Assembly (NCBI RefSeq): GCF_023101185.1
Contig: NZ_CP078077.1
Span: forward strand, 773,630 to 837,629
Direction: 5' to 3'
Source of the DNA: Microbacterium galbinum
GTDB taxonomy: Bacteria; Actinomycetota; Actinomycetes; Actinomycetales; Microbacteriaceae
DNA: 64,000 nt
In this document: positions 8,950-18,503 of the stretch, in pieces
Layout of the letters: the number at the start of each line of letters is the position of its first letter
Position numbering within the stretch: the first letter of the stretch is position 1
Notes under the pieces: generated by a model
Databases searched by the model: none
What the model saw: the letters and a program-made list of their open reading frames with translations, nothing else
What the model was told of the DNA's origin: nothing
Program-made: the position numbers and the translations under genes

Positions 8950-9576
8950 CTAGGCGGCGGACATCTCCGTCAGACGCAGCTGCACGGTGCAGTCCGCCGG
9001 GAGGGCGGACGTGCGCACGGCATCCGCAGAGATCGGCCCACCCGCTTCGGTGAGCACCCCCTGCATGAGGCCGAGGTGCACGCTGCAGAGCATCGGACGG
9101 TCTTCCGCGCGGCCCGCGGCATGCGGGCACGGGCTGAGATCGACGGTGAGCTGCACGTCGTCGACGACGGGCTCGAAGCCGCTCTCTTCCAGGTGTTCGA
9201 TGAGTGCATCGAGTTGATAGGTCGCGTCGCGACCGAGATCGGATGCCGCACCCGGCATGACCCGGCGCAGGAGGTCTCCACGGCGGGCCGCGGCGCTGAC
9301 CTTGTCGCGCGCGATGGGGCTGGAGGCATCCGCCATCCCGGTCGCGGCGCTGTAGAGGGTGCGGGGGCGTCCACGGGTGGTGCGGTGCTCGGTGGCCGCG
9401 ATCACGTATCCGCCCTCGATGAGGCGCTGCAGGTGCTCGCGCACGGTGTTGGGGTGCAGGCCCGTGGCCTCGCACAGCTCACCGATCGTGCGCTGCGCAC
9501 GTGTCTGCACGAGGTGCAGGAGCTGCACTCGCGAGTACGTGGAGATCGGCCCGCAAATGGGCCCGGCGCTGGCCAT
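8950..9576 (-). CDS. SufR/ArsR-type HTH regulator with cysteine-rich C terminus
   Basis: 208 aa from ATG 9576; a longer upstream frame is unlikely. A winged helix (residues about 17-75, TIGELCEATGLHPNTVREHL) is followed by a C-terminal region with CPH (Cys150), MLCSVHLGLMQG (Cys164, His167) and DCTV (Cys196). The HLGL motif and Cys spacings of 14 and 32 resemble the Fe-S-binding region of SufR-like COG2345 regulators. Its position directly upstream of cydA on the same strand suggests it controls the bd oxidase, perhaps as an O2, NO or Fe-S sensor. Cofactor and target are inference. Confidence 0.75.
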   Translation of the reverse strand: MASAGPICGPISTYSRVQLLHLVQTRAQRTIGELCEATGLHPNTVREHLQRLIEGGYVIAATEHRTTRGRPRTLYSAATGMADASSPIARDKVSAAARRGDLLRRVMPGAASDLGRDATYQLDALIEHLEESGFEPVVDDVQLTVDLSPCPHAAGRAEDRPMLCSVHLGLMQGVLTEAGGPISADAVRTSALPADCTVQLRLTEMSAA

Positions 9577-9737
9577 GACTCCAGTATGGCCCGCGGGGAT
9601 CGGCGGATGTAGCCGTTCGCGATAGGGATGTCGGATGCCCGCGATAGCCCGGTCGCATGGGCGCCTGCGCCCCTGCGACCGGTGCCTGCGACCGACGCGT
9701 GCGCCGCGATGTCGGATGCCGCGGCTAGCCTGGCTGA

Positions 9738-11111
9738 ATGGCCACCCGTCGTCCCGCCCCGCCCGCATACGTCTGCACCGAGTGCGGGTGGACGACCGCC
9801 AAGTGGGTGGGCCGCTGCGGCGAGTGCCAGCAGTGGGGAACGGTGCAGGAGCAGGCGACGCAGACCGGCATCGTGCAACGCGTGAGCGCGCAGGCTCCCC
9901 TGGCGGCGAAGGCCGCGCGTCCGATCACGCAGGTCACCACGACCGATGCCCCTCGCCGCACGAGCGGGGTCGGCGAGTTCGACCGCGTGCTCGGCGGCGG
10001 CATCGTGCCCGGGGCGGCGATCCTGCTCAGCGGCGAGCCGGGGGTGGGCAAGTCCACGCTGCTGCTCGAGGTCGCGGCGAAGGCCGCGCACGCCGGGCGG
10101 CGGGTGCTCTACGCGAGTGCCGAGGAGTCCCCCGCGCAGGTGCGTCTGCGCGCCGAGCGCACCGGGGCGCTGCACGACGAGCTGTACCTGGCGAGCGAGA
10201 CCGATCTCGCCACGATCCTGGGTCACATCGACGAGGTGCAGCCGCAGCTGGTGATCGTCGACTCGGTGCAGACCGTCTCCTCGGCGATGATCGACGGCGC
10301 GGCCGGGCAGCCCAGCCAGGTGCGCGAGGTGGCCTCGACGCTCATCCGCGTCGCGAAGGACCGTGGACTGCCGATCATCATCGTCGGGCATGTCACGAAA
10401 GACGGTCAGGTCGCCGGGCCCCGTGTGCTCGAGCACCTGGTCGATGTCGTCTGTCACTTCGAGGGCGACCGGCAGACGTCGCTCCGCTTCATCCGCGCGC
10501 TCAAGAACCGGTTCGGCCCCACCGACGAGGTCGGATGCTTCGAGATGACCGGCGACGGCATCGCCGAGGTTCCCGACCCCTCCGGGCTGTTCCTCTCACA
10601 AGGGGCGACCGAGCCCGGCACGTGCGTGGCCATCTCGCTCGAGGGGCGCCGCGCCCTCCCCGTCGAGGTGCAGGCCCTCACCGTGCCCACGCAGGCCCCG
10701 AACCCGCGGCGCGTCGTGCAGGGCGTCGATGCGGCGCGGGTCGCGATGGTGCTCGCGATCCTCGAGCGGCGCGCGGGAGTACCGACCAGCAACCTCGACG
10801 TGTACGTCTCGACCGTGGGCGGAGTGCGCTTCACCGAGCCGGCCGCCGACCTGGCGATCGCGATCGCGGTGGCCGGGTCGATCCGTCAGATCTCAGTGCC
10901 GCGCACGGTCGCGGCCGTCGGCGAGCTCAGCCTGGCCGGTGAGATCCGCCCCGTGACCCAGTCGGCGCAGCGCCGATCCGAGGCCGCGCGCCTGGGCTAC
11001 GAGCAGGTCGTCGACGACCGATCGAAGACGCTGCGCGCCGCCCTCACCGATGTGAAGGCGCGCAGCGGCGGAGGCGGTCGACGCGACGAGCGCGATATTC
11101 CGCCGTTCTGA
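9738..11111 (+). CDS. radA: DNA repair protein RadA
   Basis: 457 aa, the normal length. An N-terminal four-Cys zinc finger (CTECGWTTAKWVGRCGECQQW), RecA-like core with Walker A GEPGVGKST, the RadA motif KNRFGPTDEVG, and a C-terminal Lon-protease-like domain. RadA is a branch-migration helicase in recombination. Start ATG 9738 lies 6 nt after a TAGCCT box and has no Shine-Dalgarno site, consistent with a leaderless mRNA. Divergent from the regulator gene at 9576. Confidence 0.97.
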   Translation: MATRRPAPPAYVCTECGWTTAKWVGRCGECQQWGTVQEQATQTGIVQRVSAQAPLAAKAARPITQVTTTDAPRRTSGVGEFDRVLGGGIVPGAAILLSGEPGVGKSTLLLEVAAKAAHAGRRVLYASAEESPAQVRLRAERTGALHDELYLASETDLATILGHIDEVQPQLVIVDSVQTVSSAMIDGAAGQPSQVREVASTLIRVAKDRGLPIIIVGHVTKDGQVAGPRVLEHLVDVVCHFEGDRQTSLRFIRALKNRFGPTDEVGCFEMTGDGIAEVPDPSGLFLSQGATEPGTCVAISLEGRRALPVEVQALTVPTQAPNPRRVVQGVDAARVAMVLAILERRAGVPTSNLDVYVSTVGGVRFTEPAADLAIAIAVAGSIRQISVPRTVAAVGELSLAGEIRPVTQSAQRRSEAARLGYEQVVDDRSKTLRAALTDVKARSGGGGRRDERDIPPF

Positions 11112-11177
11112 GGACAGTGCCGCGGGAAGCCGTCGGGAAGTCACCGGGAAGCCGGCGGGAGCGCGGCGTCACGCGGT

Positions 11178-11588
11178 TCAGGCCTCGAGCGCCTTGAGCA
11201 GCTCCTGCGGCGAGGCCTGCATCGGGTGAGGACCGGCGATGTCGAGGAACACGGTCGTGATCGGATGCGTGCCGAGGAACTTCCGCAGCCACTCGGCCGT
11301 GTAGATGCCGACGCCGGGAGGAAGATTGTCGGGCTTGTTCTTCGCGTCGCTGAACAGCAGCAGTGCGAGGTCGCCGCTGTTCGGGTCGCGGTAGGTCCAC
11401 ACTTCGCCGGTGTCGAGCGGGTTGTCGCGGGCACCGGGCTTCACCAGCGGCACGACCGTCGTGCCGTTGCGGAGCGCGAGGGCGACCGCCGCGACGTCCT
11501 GCTTCTCGAGCGCCAGGGCCAGGGCATCCGATCGGAAGTCCTCGGGTGCCGGCTTCTGCTTCGCGCTCTTCGCCTTCTTCGCTGCCAT
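11178..11588 (-). CDS. SseB N-terminal-domain-like protein
   Basis: 136 aa. Lys-rich N terminus (MAAKKAKSAKQK), then a compact alpha/beta region with TTVVPLVKPG, GDLALLLFSD and TAEWLRKFLG, resembling SseB N-terminal-type domains common in actinobacteria. Function unknown. ATG 11588 lies 6 nt after TAGGCT, a leaderless-type start. Convergent with radA and monocistronic. Confidence 0.55.
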   Translation of the reverse strand: MAAKKAKSAKQKPAPEDFRSDALALALEKQDVAAVALALRNGTTVVPLVKPGARDNPLDTGEVWTYRDPNSGDLALLLFSDAKNKPDNLPPGVGIYTAEWLRKFLGTHPITTVFLDIAGPHPMQASPQELLKALEA

Positions 11589-11967
11589 GCCTCCAGCCTA
11601 GGCGCGCGAGAAACCACATTCGCCGCGAACCATCACGTCTGGCGTAGTGTCTCGCGGCGAAAGCGACGTCTCGACGCGGGCGAAAGCCTGCGAAAACGAT
11701 TGGGGCCCTCTCGAGTCCCACATTGGGGACTGGGGTACTCGAGAGGGCCCTCGGATTCTCGAGCGGCGGTGTCGAAGCGCTGGGGACGCTGTAAGTCGAC
11801 GCCACTGGGGATGGCATGGTGCCGCATGAATCAGAGAATCGACTTCAATGGTATCCCAAAGAACCAGCCCTGTCAGCAGTTACCGATGCATCAGAGCTTT
11901 TCGGAACAATAAACCGGGACTTACACGCTTTTCGAAGCGTTCCGAGCCGAAGACGGTCGGAATCGAC
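11589..11967. other. 379-bp gap, AT-richer than surroundings, no credible gene
   Basis: Frames here are short and have no supported start. The DNA is visibly AT-richer, especially 11815-11945, and contains the inverted repeat at 11703-11750 and a small palindrome ACGCTTTTCGAAGCGT near 11922-11937. It may be remnant or regulatory sequence; an unannotated small RNA is possible but I cannot support one. Confidence 0.5.
11703..11750. repeat. Inverted repeat with GGGCCCTCTCGAGT arms
   Basis: Perfect 14-nt arms (11703-11716 and 11737-11750) around a 20-nt spacer that itself holds AGTCCC/GGGACT, so alternative hairpins can form. It lies in the AT-richer gap between two minus-strand genes, not at an obvious transcript end. 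Confidence 0.85.
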
Positions 11968-12663
11968 TCAGTAGAGCAGGATCTGCTGCGTGGATACGCT
12001 GGCGAATCCGCCGATCGACACGGCCACGTGATACGACGCGCCGCCGCCCGGAGCCCGCTGGCGGTTCTCCTGCTCGCAGGTTTCGACGCTCGATCGCGTG
12101 CGATCCCAGGTGACCGGCTCCTTGCTCGTGACGGTCGTTCCCGCGGTGAGCGTCGCGATCATGCTGCTCGGGTTCTGCTGGCAGTCGGTCGAGCGCCACC
12201 ACACGTCGGAGCCGCTCGAGACCGTGATCGACTGCATGGACGAGCCGACGTCGAGCGTGCAGTCGCTCGAGCCTCTGTTGGTGAGCGAGATCGACAGCTT
12301 CGGCAGCACACCGTCGGCGTACGATTCGGCGTCGGCGACGGCCTTCACCTCGATGTCCTTCGCCTGGCACGCCACGATCGCGGGCGTCTGCGATGCGTCC
12401 GGCACGTCCTCCGGAGCCTCGTCCGGCGGGAGCTGCGGGTTGGACGCCTCGGCATCCGGACTCGCGACCGTGCCGGGCGTCGGGGTCGACGCGGTCGACG
12501 AGGTCGTCGGGGTGGGCTTCGGGGTGCTCTCGGTCGCGGCCGAGGCCCACGGCTGGGCGAGCAGCAGCCACACGCCGATACCGATCGCCGCGAGCACGAG
12601 GATCAGCCCGCCGAGCAACACGATGCGCCGACGACGATAGACGGCTGCGGACTGACGGGGCAT
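11968..12663 (-). CDS. Membrane-anchored extracytoplasmic protein of unknown function
   Basis: 231 aa. Basic N terminus (RRRR), one transmembrane helix at about residues 13-37 (VLLGGLILVLAAIGIGVWLL), a Pro/Thr/Ser-rich stalk to about residue 85, then an extracytoplasmic beta-rich domain with paired Cys (DCTLDV, STDCQQ, ETCEQE). Such anchored domains are common in actinobacteria; I cannot name the family. ATG 12663 follows TAGCCT by 7 nt (leaderless type). It shares a short gap with argA on the same strand, probably separately transcribed. Confidence 0.75.
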   Translation of the reverse strand: MPRQSAAVYRRRRIVLLGGLILVLAAIGIGVWLLLAQPWASAATESTPKPTPTTSSTASTPTPGTVASPDAEASNPQLPPDEAPEDVPDASQTPAIVACQAKDIEVKAVADAESYADGVLPKLSISLTNRGSSDCTLDVGSSMQSITVSSGSDVWWRSTDCQQNPSSMIATLTAGTTVTSKEPVTWDRTRSSVETCEQENRQRAPGGGASYHVAVSIGGFASVSTQQILLY

Positions 12664-12673
12664 GGGTTCCAGG

Positions 12674-13177
12674 CTAGTTCAGGTGCTTCAGCATCCGCGT
12701 GTTGCCGAGCGTGTTGGGCTTGACGTGCGCGAGATCGAGGAACTCCTCGACACCCGCGTCGCCGCTGCGCAGGAGCTGCGAATACACGTCGGGATCGACG
12801 ACCTGCTCACCGATGGGCGTGAAGCCGCGGCGCGTGAAGAACTCCACCTCGAACGTCAGGCAGAACAGCCGCGAGAGTCCGAGCGTGACCGCGTTCTGCT
12901 CGAGGCGGTCGACGATCGCTCGCCCCACCCCGTGGTGCAGCCAGGCGTCGCTGACGAGCAGCGTGCGCACCTCGCCCAGGTCTTCCCAGAAGACGTGGAG
13001 CGCGCCGCAGCCGATCAGCTCGCCGTCGGCCTCGGCCACGACGAACTCCTGCACGGCGCCGTAGAGCACGGCGAGGTCCTTGCCCAGGAGGATGCGCTGC
13101 TCGACCATCGGCTGCAGCAGATTGCGGATGCCGACGATGTCGGCGCTCCGCGCCGGCCGGACGATGTAGTCGCTCAC
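12674..13177 (-). CDS. argA: Amino-acid N-acetyltransferase (glutamate to N-acetylglutamate)
   Basis: 167-aa single-domain GNAT matching the short actinobacterial ArgA that starts arginine biosynthesis. The N terminus VRPARSADIVGIRNLLQPMVEQ and EVRTLLVSDAWLHHGVGRAIV (acetyl-CoA-binding segment) followed by LFCLTFEVEFFTRRGF are typical of it. GTG start, 6 nt downstream of a TAGGCT box, suggesting a leaderless transcript. Confidence 0.85.
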   Translation of the reverse strand: MSDYIVRPARSADIVGIRNLLQPMVEQRILLGKDLAVLYGAVQEFVVAEADGELIGCGALHVFWEDLGEVRTLLVSDAWLHHGVGRAIVDRLEQNAVTLGLSRLFCLTFEVEFFTRRGFTPIGEQVVDPDVYSQLLRSGDAGVEEFLDLAHVKPNTLGNTRMLKHLN

Positions 13178-13226
13178 CCGTCCAGCCTAGAACCGCCGCC
13201 GCTCCCAGACCTTGAGGCGGGCACAG

Positions 13227-13262
13227 GAAAGGGGGCGGATGCCGAAGCATCCGCCCCCTTTC
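13227..13262 (-). terminator. Rho-independent terminator of clpC
   Basis: Eleven-base stem GGGGCGGATGC/GCATCCGCCCC closed by a CGAA-type tetraloop, with A and T runs on the flanks. It lies 16 nt beyond the clpC stop in the correct orientation. Confidence 0.9.
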
Positions 13263-13277
13263 AGGATTCGTGCGGGG

Positions 13278-15806
<2,529 letters not shown>

Positions 15807-15948
15807 TGTCAACTCCTTGGTTCGCACGTTCCCTGTGGGTGCGAGCGCTTGTATACCGAGAGTAACGACCGCGGATGCCGTGTATGCCCGTGTTCGCCGT
15901 CGGCATAGTGCGGTGACGCCCCGCTACGGCGCCCATGGGACGGAAGGG

Positions 15949-16006
15949 TTGACGCCTTTATCGAGAGTCGATATGTTAACGGGAATCGATAACAACGATC
16001 ATCGAT
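15949..16006 (+). promoter_or_regulatory. Promoter with embedded palindromic operator for the DUF2975/XRE operon
   Basis: TTGACG (15949-15954), 17-nt spacer, TATGTT (15972-15977): a near-consensus sigma-A promoter. The spacer and -10 contain the perfect dyad TATCGA-GAG-TCGATA (15959-15973). Two further ATCGAT words follow (15985-15990, 16001-16006). This suggests binding and autorepression by the XRE protein encoded third in the operon. Confidence 0.8.
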
Positions 16007-16017
16007 AAGGAGTGGAC

Positions 16018-16656
16018 ATGAGCACCTCGCATCAGAACCGACCGTCGCGCGGCGACCGCTGGTCGATCGCCGCCTTCTCGCTCGCCGGCGGCGCGATCGC
16101 CGCGTGGATCGGCGTCAGCGCCGTGATGCGGATCATCGTGCTGGCGGGCGGCACGAACGTGCCGGTGACGCTCGAGTTCGTCGACGGGGTCGCCGATGTC
16201 GCTCTCACCGACGGCTCGGCGACGATGCCGATGGAGCTCAACCGCGGCATCATCGTCGCCCCGCAGCTCACGCCGATCGCGATCGTTCCCGGCATCCTGG
16301 GCCAGCTCGTGCTGATCCTCACGGTCGTGACGGTGGTCGGATGCCTGCTGCCGCTCTCGCGCAGCATCATCGGCGGCCGCGTATTCAGCCGCCGAAACAC
16401 CGCTCTCGTCGCGACCGCCGGTCTCACCGGGCTGATCGGTGCCGCGGCCGCGAGGTTCTTCGACAACATGCTCGCGAACGCCACGGTCTCGCTCATGACC
16501 GAGAATCGTCTCGACACTGCGGTGCTCACGGTCGAGCCGTTCACGTGGATCTTGGCCGCGTTCATCGTCGCCGTGATCATGACCGCCTTCACCGTGGGCG
16601 ATCGCCTGCAGCGCGACAAGGCGACGCTCGAGAAGGAGACGGAGGGACTCATCTGA
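16018..16656 (+). CDS. DUF2975-like integral membrane protein (first of two)
   Basis: 212 aa from ATG 16018, with AAGGAG 5 nt upstream; a GTG two codons earlier is the alternative. Four hydrophobic segments with an extracytoplasmic loop after the first. It ends KATLEKETEGLI, nearly the same as the end of the next protein (ESLQKETEGLV), so the two are paralogues. Membrane proteins of this type pair with small XRE regulators in Firmicutes and Actinobacteria. Role unknown, probably part of a small regulatory or stress module. Stop and next start overlap (TGATG). Confidence 0.75.
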   Translation: MSTSHQNRPSRGDRWSIAAFSLAGGAIAAWIGVSAVMRIIVLAGGTNVPVTLEFVDGVADVALTDGSATMPMELNRGIIVAPQLTPIAIVPGILGQLVLILTVVTVVGCLLPLSRSIIGGRVFSRRNTALVATAGLTGLIGAAAARFFDNMLANATVSLMTENRLDTAVLTVEPFTWILAAFIVAVIMTAFTVGDRLQRDKATLEKETEGLI

Positions 16657-17291
16657 TGGCCACCCGTATCTCGCCCCGTTCCGAGATCGCCGACGCGGTC
16701 ACCGTCATCTTCTACGCGGTCGCCTCGGTCGTGATCATCGGCATCGCCACCTGGCTGCGCGTGCTCACCACCTTCCGGGAGGACGGCATCGCGTGGACCA
16801 TCCCCATCGACGCGATGCCCGTCGACGCCACGGGCGACTCCGGAGCGATCTCGATCTCGGGCATCGCCGAAGAGGTCGTGGTCTTCGCCCCAAACGTCAA
16901 CGCCGTCTCGATCGCCGCGATCATCGCCTCGATCGCGCTGTGGGCGGCCGCCGCACTGCTGATCATCGGCTCGGTGATCCTGCTGGCCGGGAACTTCCTA
17001 CGCGGGCGCTTCTTCGTCGACGCGAACGTGCGGGCGCTCGTGGCGACCGGGTGGACCCTCGTGATCGCCCCGATCGCGATCGTGCTCTTCGACACGATGG
17101 GCCGCAACGGAGTGCTCAGCGCCATCGGCACGGGCCCCGGCGAGCCCGCGCATCCGCTCGAGTTCTGGTCGATCCTCCCGATCTTCGCGATCGGAATGGC
17201 CGTCGGACTCATCGCTGTGGCCTTCCGTCGCGGGATCCGAACCCAGCGAGAGAACGAGTCTCTGCAGAAGGAAACCGAGGGTCTCGTATGA
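16656..17291 (+). CDS. DUF2975-like integral membrane protein (second of two)
   Basis: 211 aa from ATG 16656, overlapping the previous stop by one base. Four predicted membrane helices, an extracytoplasmic loop after helix 1 (GIAWTIPIDAMPVDATG), and the conserved cytoplasmic tail QKETEGLV. Overall arrangement parallels the upstream paralogue, with NFLRGRFFVDANVRAL in place of IIGGRVFSRRNTAL. Probably a heteromeric partner. Its stop overlaps the start of the XRE gene, so the three genes are one unit. Confidence 0.75.
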   Translation: MATRISPRSEIADAVTVIFYAVASVVIIGIATWLRVLTTFREDGIAWTIPIDAMPVDATGDSGAISISGIAEEVVVFAPNVNAVSIAAIIASIALWAAAALLIIGSVILLAGNFLRGRFFVDANVRALVATGWTLVIAPIAIVLFDTMGRNGVLSAIGTGPGEPAHPLEFWSILPIFAIGMAVGLIAVAFRRGIRTQRENESLQKETEGLV

Positions 17292-17527
17292 GCCCCTCGG
17301 AGAACGACGACGAGCTCACCGGCATCCACTGCCGCCTCGACGAGCTGCTCGCCGACCGCGGCATGACGCTCACCGAACTCAGCGCGCGCGTGGGGGTGAG
17401 CATCGTGAACCTGTCGGTGCTCAAGAACGACCGCGCCCGCGCCATCCGTTATTCGACACTGCGGGCGATCTGCGACGCGCTCGACTGCGAGGTCGGCGAG
17501 CTGCTGGTGCTGGCCGAGCGCCCCTAG
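17288..17527 (+). CDS. XRE/Cro-type small HTH regulator
   Basis: 79 aa consisting almost only of a helix-turn-helix domain (LDELLADRGMTLTELSARVGVS, then LRAICDALDCEVGELLVL), as in YozG-type regulators associated with DUF2975 proteins. ATG 17288 overlaps the previous stop by 4 bp. Likely binds the TATCGA dyad in its own promoter. Its last codons overlap the convergent YbjQ gene by 4 bp. Confidence 0.85.
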   Translation: MSPSENDDELTGIHCRLDELLADRGMTLTELSARVGVSIVNLSVLKNDRARAIRYSTLRAICDALDCEVGELLVLAERP

Positions 17528-17892
17528 AACCGGGGCGGCTGCGGCTGCGGCGGCGCGGGCTGCGGCGCCTGCGGGGCGAGGGGTTCGACGACGACCGCGG
17601 TGCCGTAGGCGCAGATCTCGGTGAAGTTCTGGATCGATCCGGCGTCGAAGCGCATCGCGACGATCGCGTTGCCGCCGCGCTGCTGGGCCTCGGCCCACAT
17701 GCGCCCCATGACGACCTGCCGCGCCTCGTACATGACCTGCGTGTACTCGGGGATCTCCCCGCCGCCGAGCGAACGGAAGCCCGCGGCGAACCCCTGACCG
17801 AAGTCGGTCGAGCGCACCGTGAGGCCCATGACCTCGCCGAGCACCTGGGTGATGCGGTAACCCGGAATATCGTTCGTCGTCACCATGAACAT
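17524..17892 (-). CDS. YbjQ/UPF0145 family protein
   Basis: 122 aa. MVTTNDIPGYRITQVLGEVMGLTVRS and the following QVMYEARQVVMGRMWAEAQQRGGNAIVAMRFD are the hallmark of YbjQ (putative heavy-metal-binding) proteins, which form pentamers; biological role unclear. The C terminus has a Pro/Gln tail (APQAPQPAPPQPQPPRF) beyond the family core. An alternative start is the second ATG at 17886. Convergent with the XRE gene. Confidence 0.9.
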   Translation of the reverse strand: MFMVTTNDIPGYRITQVLGEVMGLTVRSTDFGQGFAAGFRSLGGGEIPEYTQVMYEARQVVMGRMWAEAQQRGGNAIVAMRFDAGSIQNFTEICAYGTAVVVEPLAPQAPQPAPPQPQPPRF

Positions 17893-17987
17893 GAGGCCAT
17901 CGTCGCACTCTTAGCAGAAATCATGATGGGTAAATATCCCCATGCCGATATTCCTATCAATGGGCTGAGAGCCGATAACCTGGCGGC

Positions 17988-18338
17988 ATGATGAACTTCG
18001 ACCGGAAACTGCGCACCCGCTCCCGCCTGCTGCTGGCTCTGCCCGCCGCAGCCCTCGCCCTCTCGCTCGCCGCCTGTGGTGGCGCGAGCCGTCCGTCTCA
18101 GGCCGACGTGGCTTCGGGCCTCACCCAGTACTTCGAGTCGGCCGGACAGGGCGACATCTTCGATGAGAAGGCCGCCGACTGCTTCGCCGGCTACCTCGTC
18201 GACTCGGAGCTCAGCAACGAGACCCTCAACTACCTCGCCAACGGTGAGGACAAGCAGGCCAACCAGTCCGACAAGGATCTGACGACCAAAATCCTCCAGG
18301 ACAACATGAGCGAATGCATGGGCATGGAAGAGGAGTGA
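17988..18338 (+). CDS. Small lipoprotein of unknown function
   Basis: 116 aa. Signal peptide with basic start and hydrophobic core ending in a lipobox LSLAAC, so Cys at about residue 31 should be lipidated. The mature part is acidic (DEKAADCFAGYLVDSELS...MGMEEE) with two Cys that may form a disulfide (DCFAGY, SECMGM). Family not recognised. ATG 17988 follows a TAACCT box by 6 nt. Followed by a strong hairpin terminator. Confidence 0.8.
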   Translation: MMNFDRKLRTRSRLLLALPAAALALSLAACGGASRPSQADVASGLTQYFESAGQGDIFDEKAADCFAGYLVDSELSNETLNYLANGEDKQANQSDKDLTTKILQDNMSECMGMEEE

Positions 18339-18373
18339 TCCTCCCCGTCTGACCTCCGGTCGGATCGACATCG

Positions 18374-18408
18374 AAGGATGACGGATGCTGCGGCATCCGT
18401 CATCCTTC
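18374..18408 (+). terminator. Terminator after the lipoprotein gene
   Basis: Stem AAGGATGACGGATGC paired with GCATCCGTCATCCTT around a TGCG loop, followed by a short T-containing run (CGTCATTTCC). A perfect 15-bp stem. Confidence 0.85.
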
Positions 18409-18503
18409 GTCATTTCCGCCCAGGGAATTCTCAGACAGACCTAGCGTTGAACGTTCTGGCGTGTATATCGGCATGCCGCAATCTGTTCTGGAGTTCCCCC
18501 GCA

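Noticed and set aside
11647..11829. 60-aa frame in the AT-richer gap
   Set aside because: No ribosome-binding site or leaderless box, spans the inverted repeat, and has no recognisable composition.
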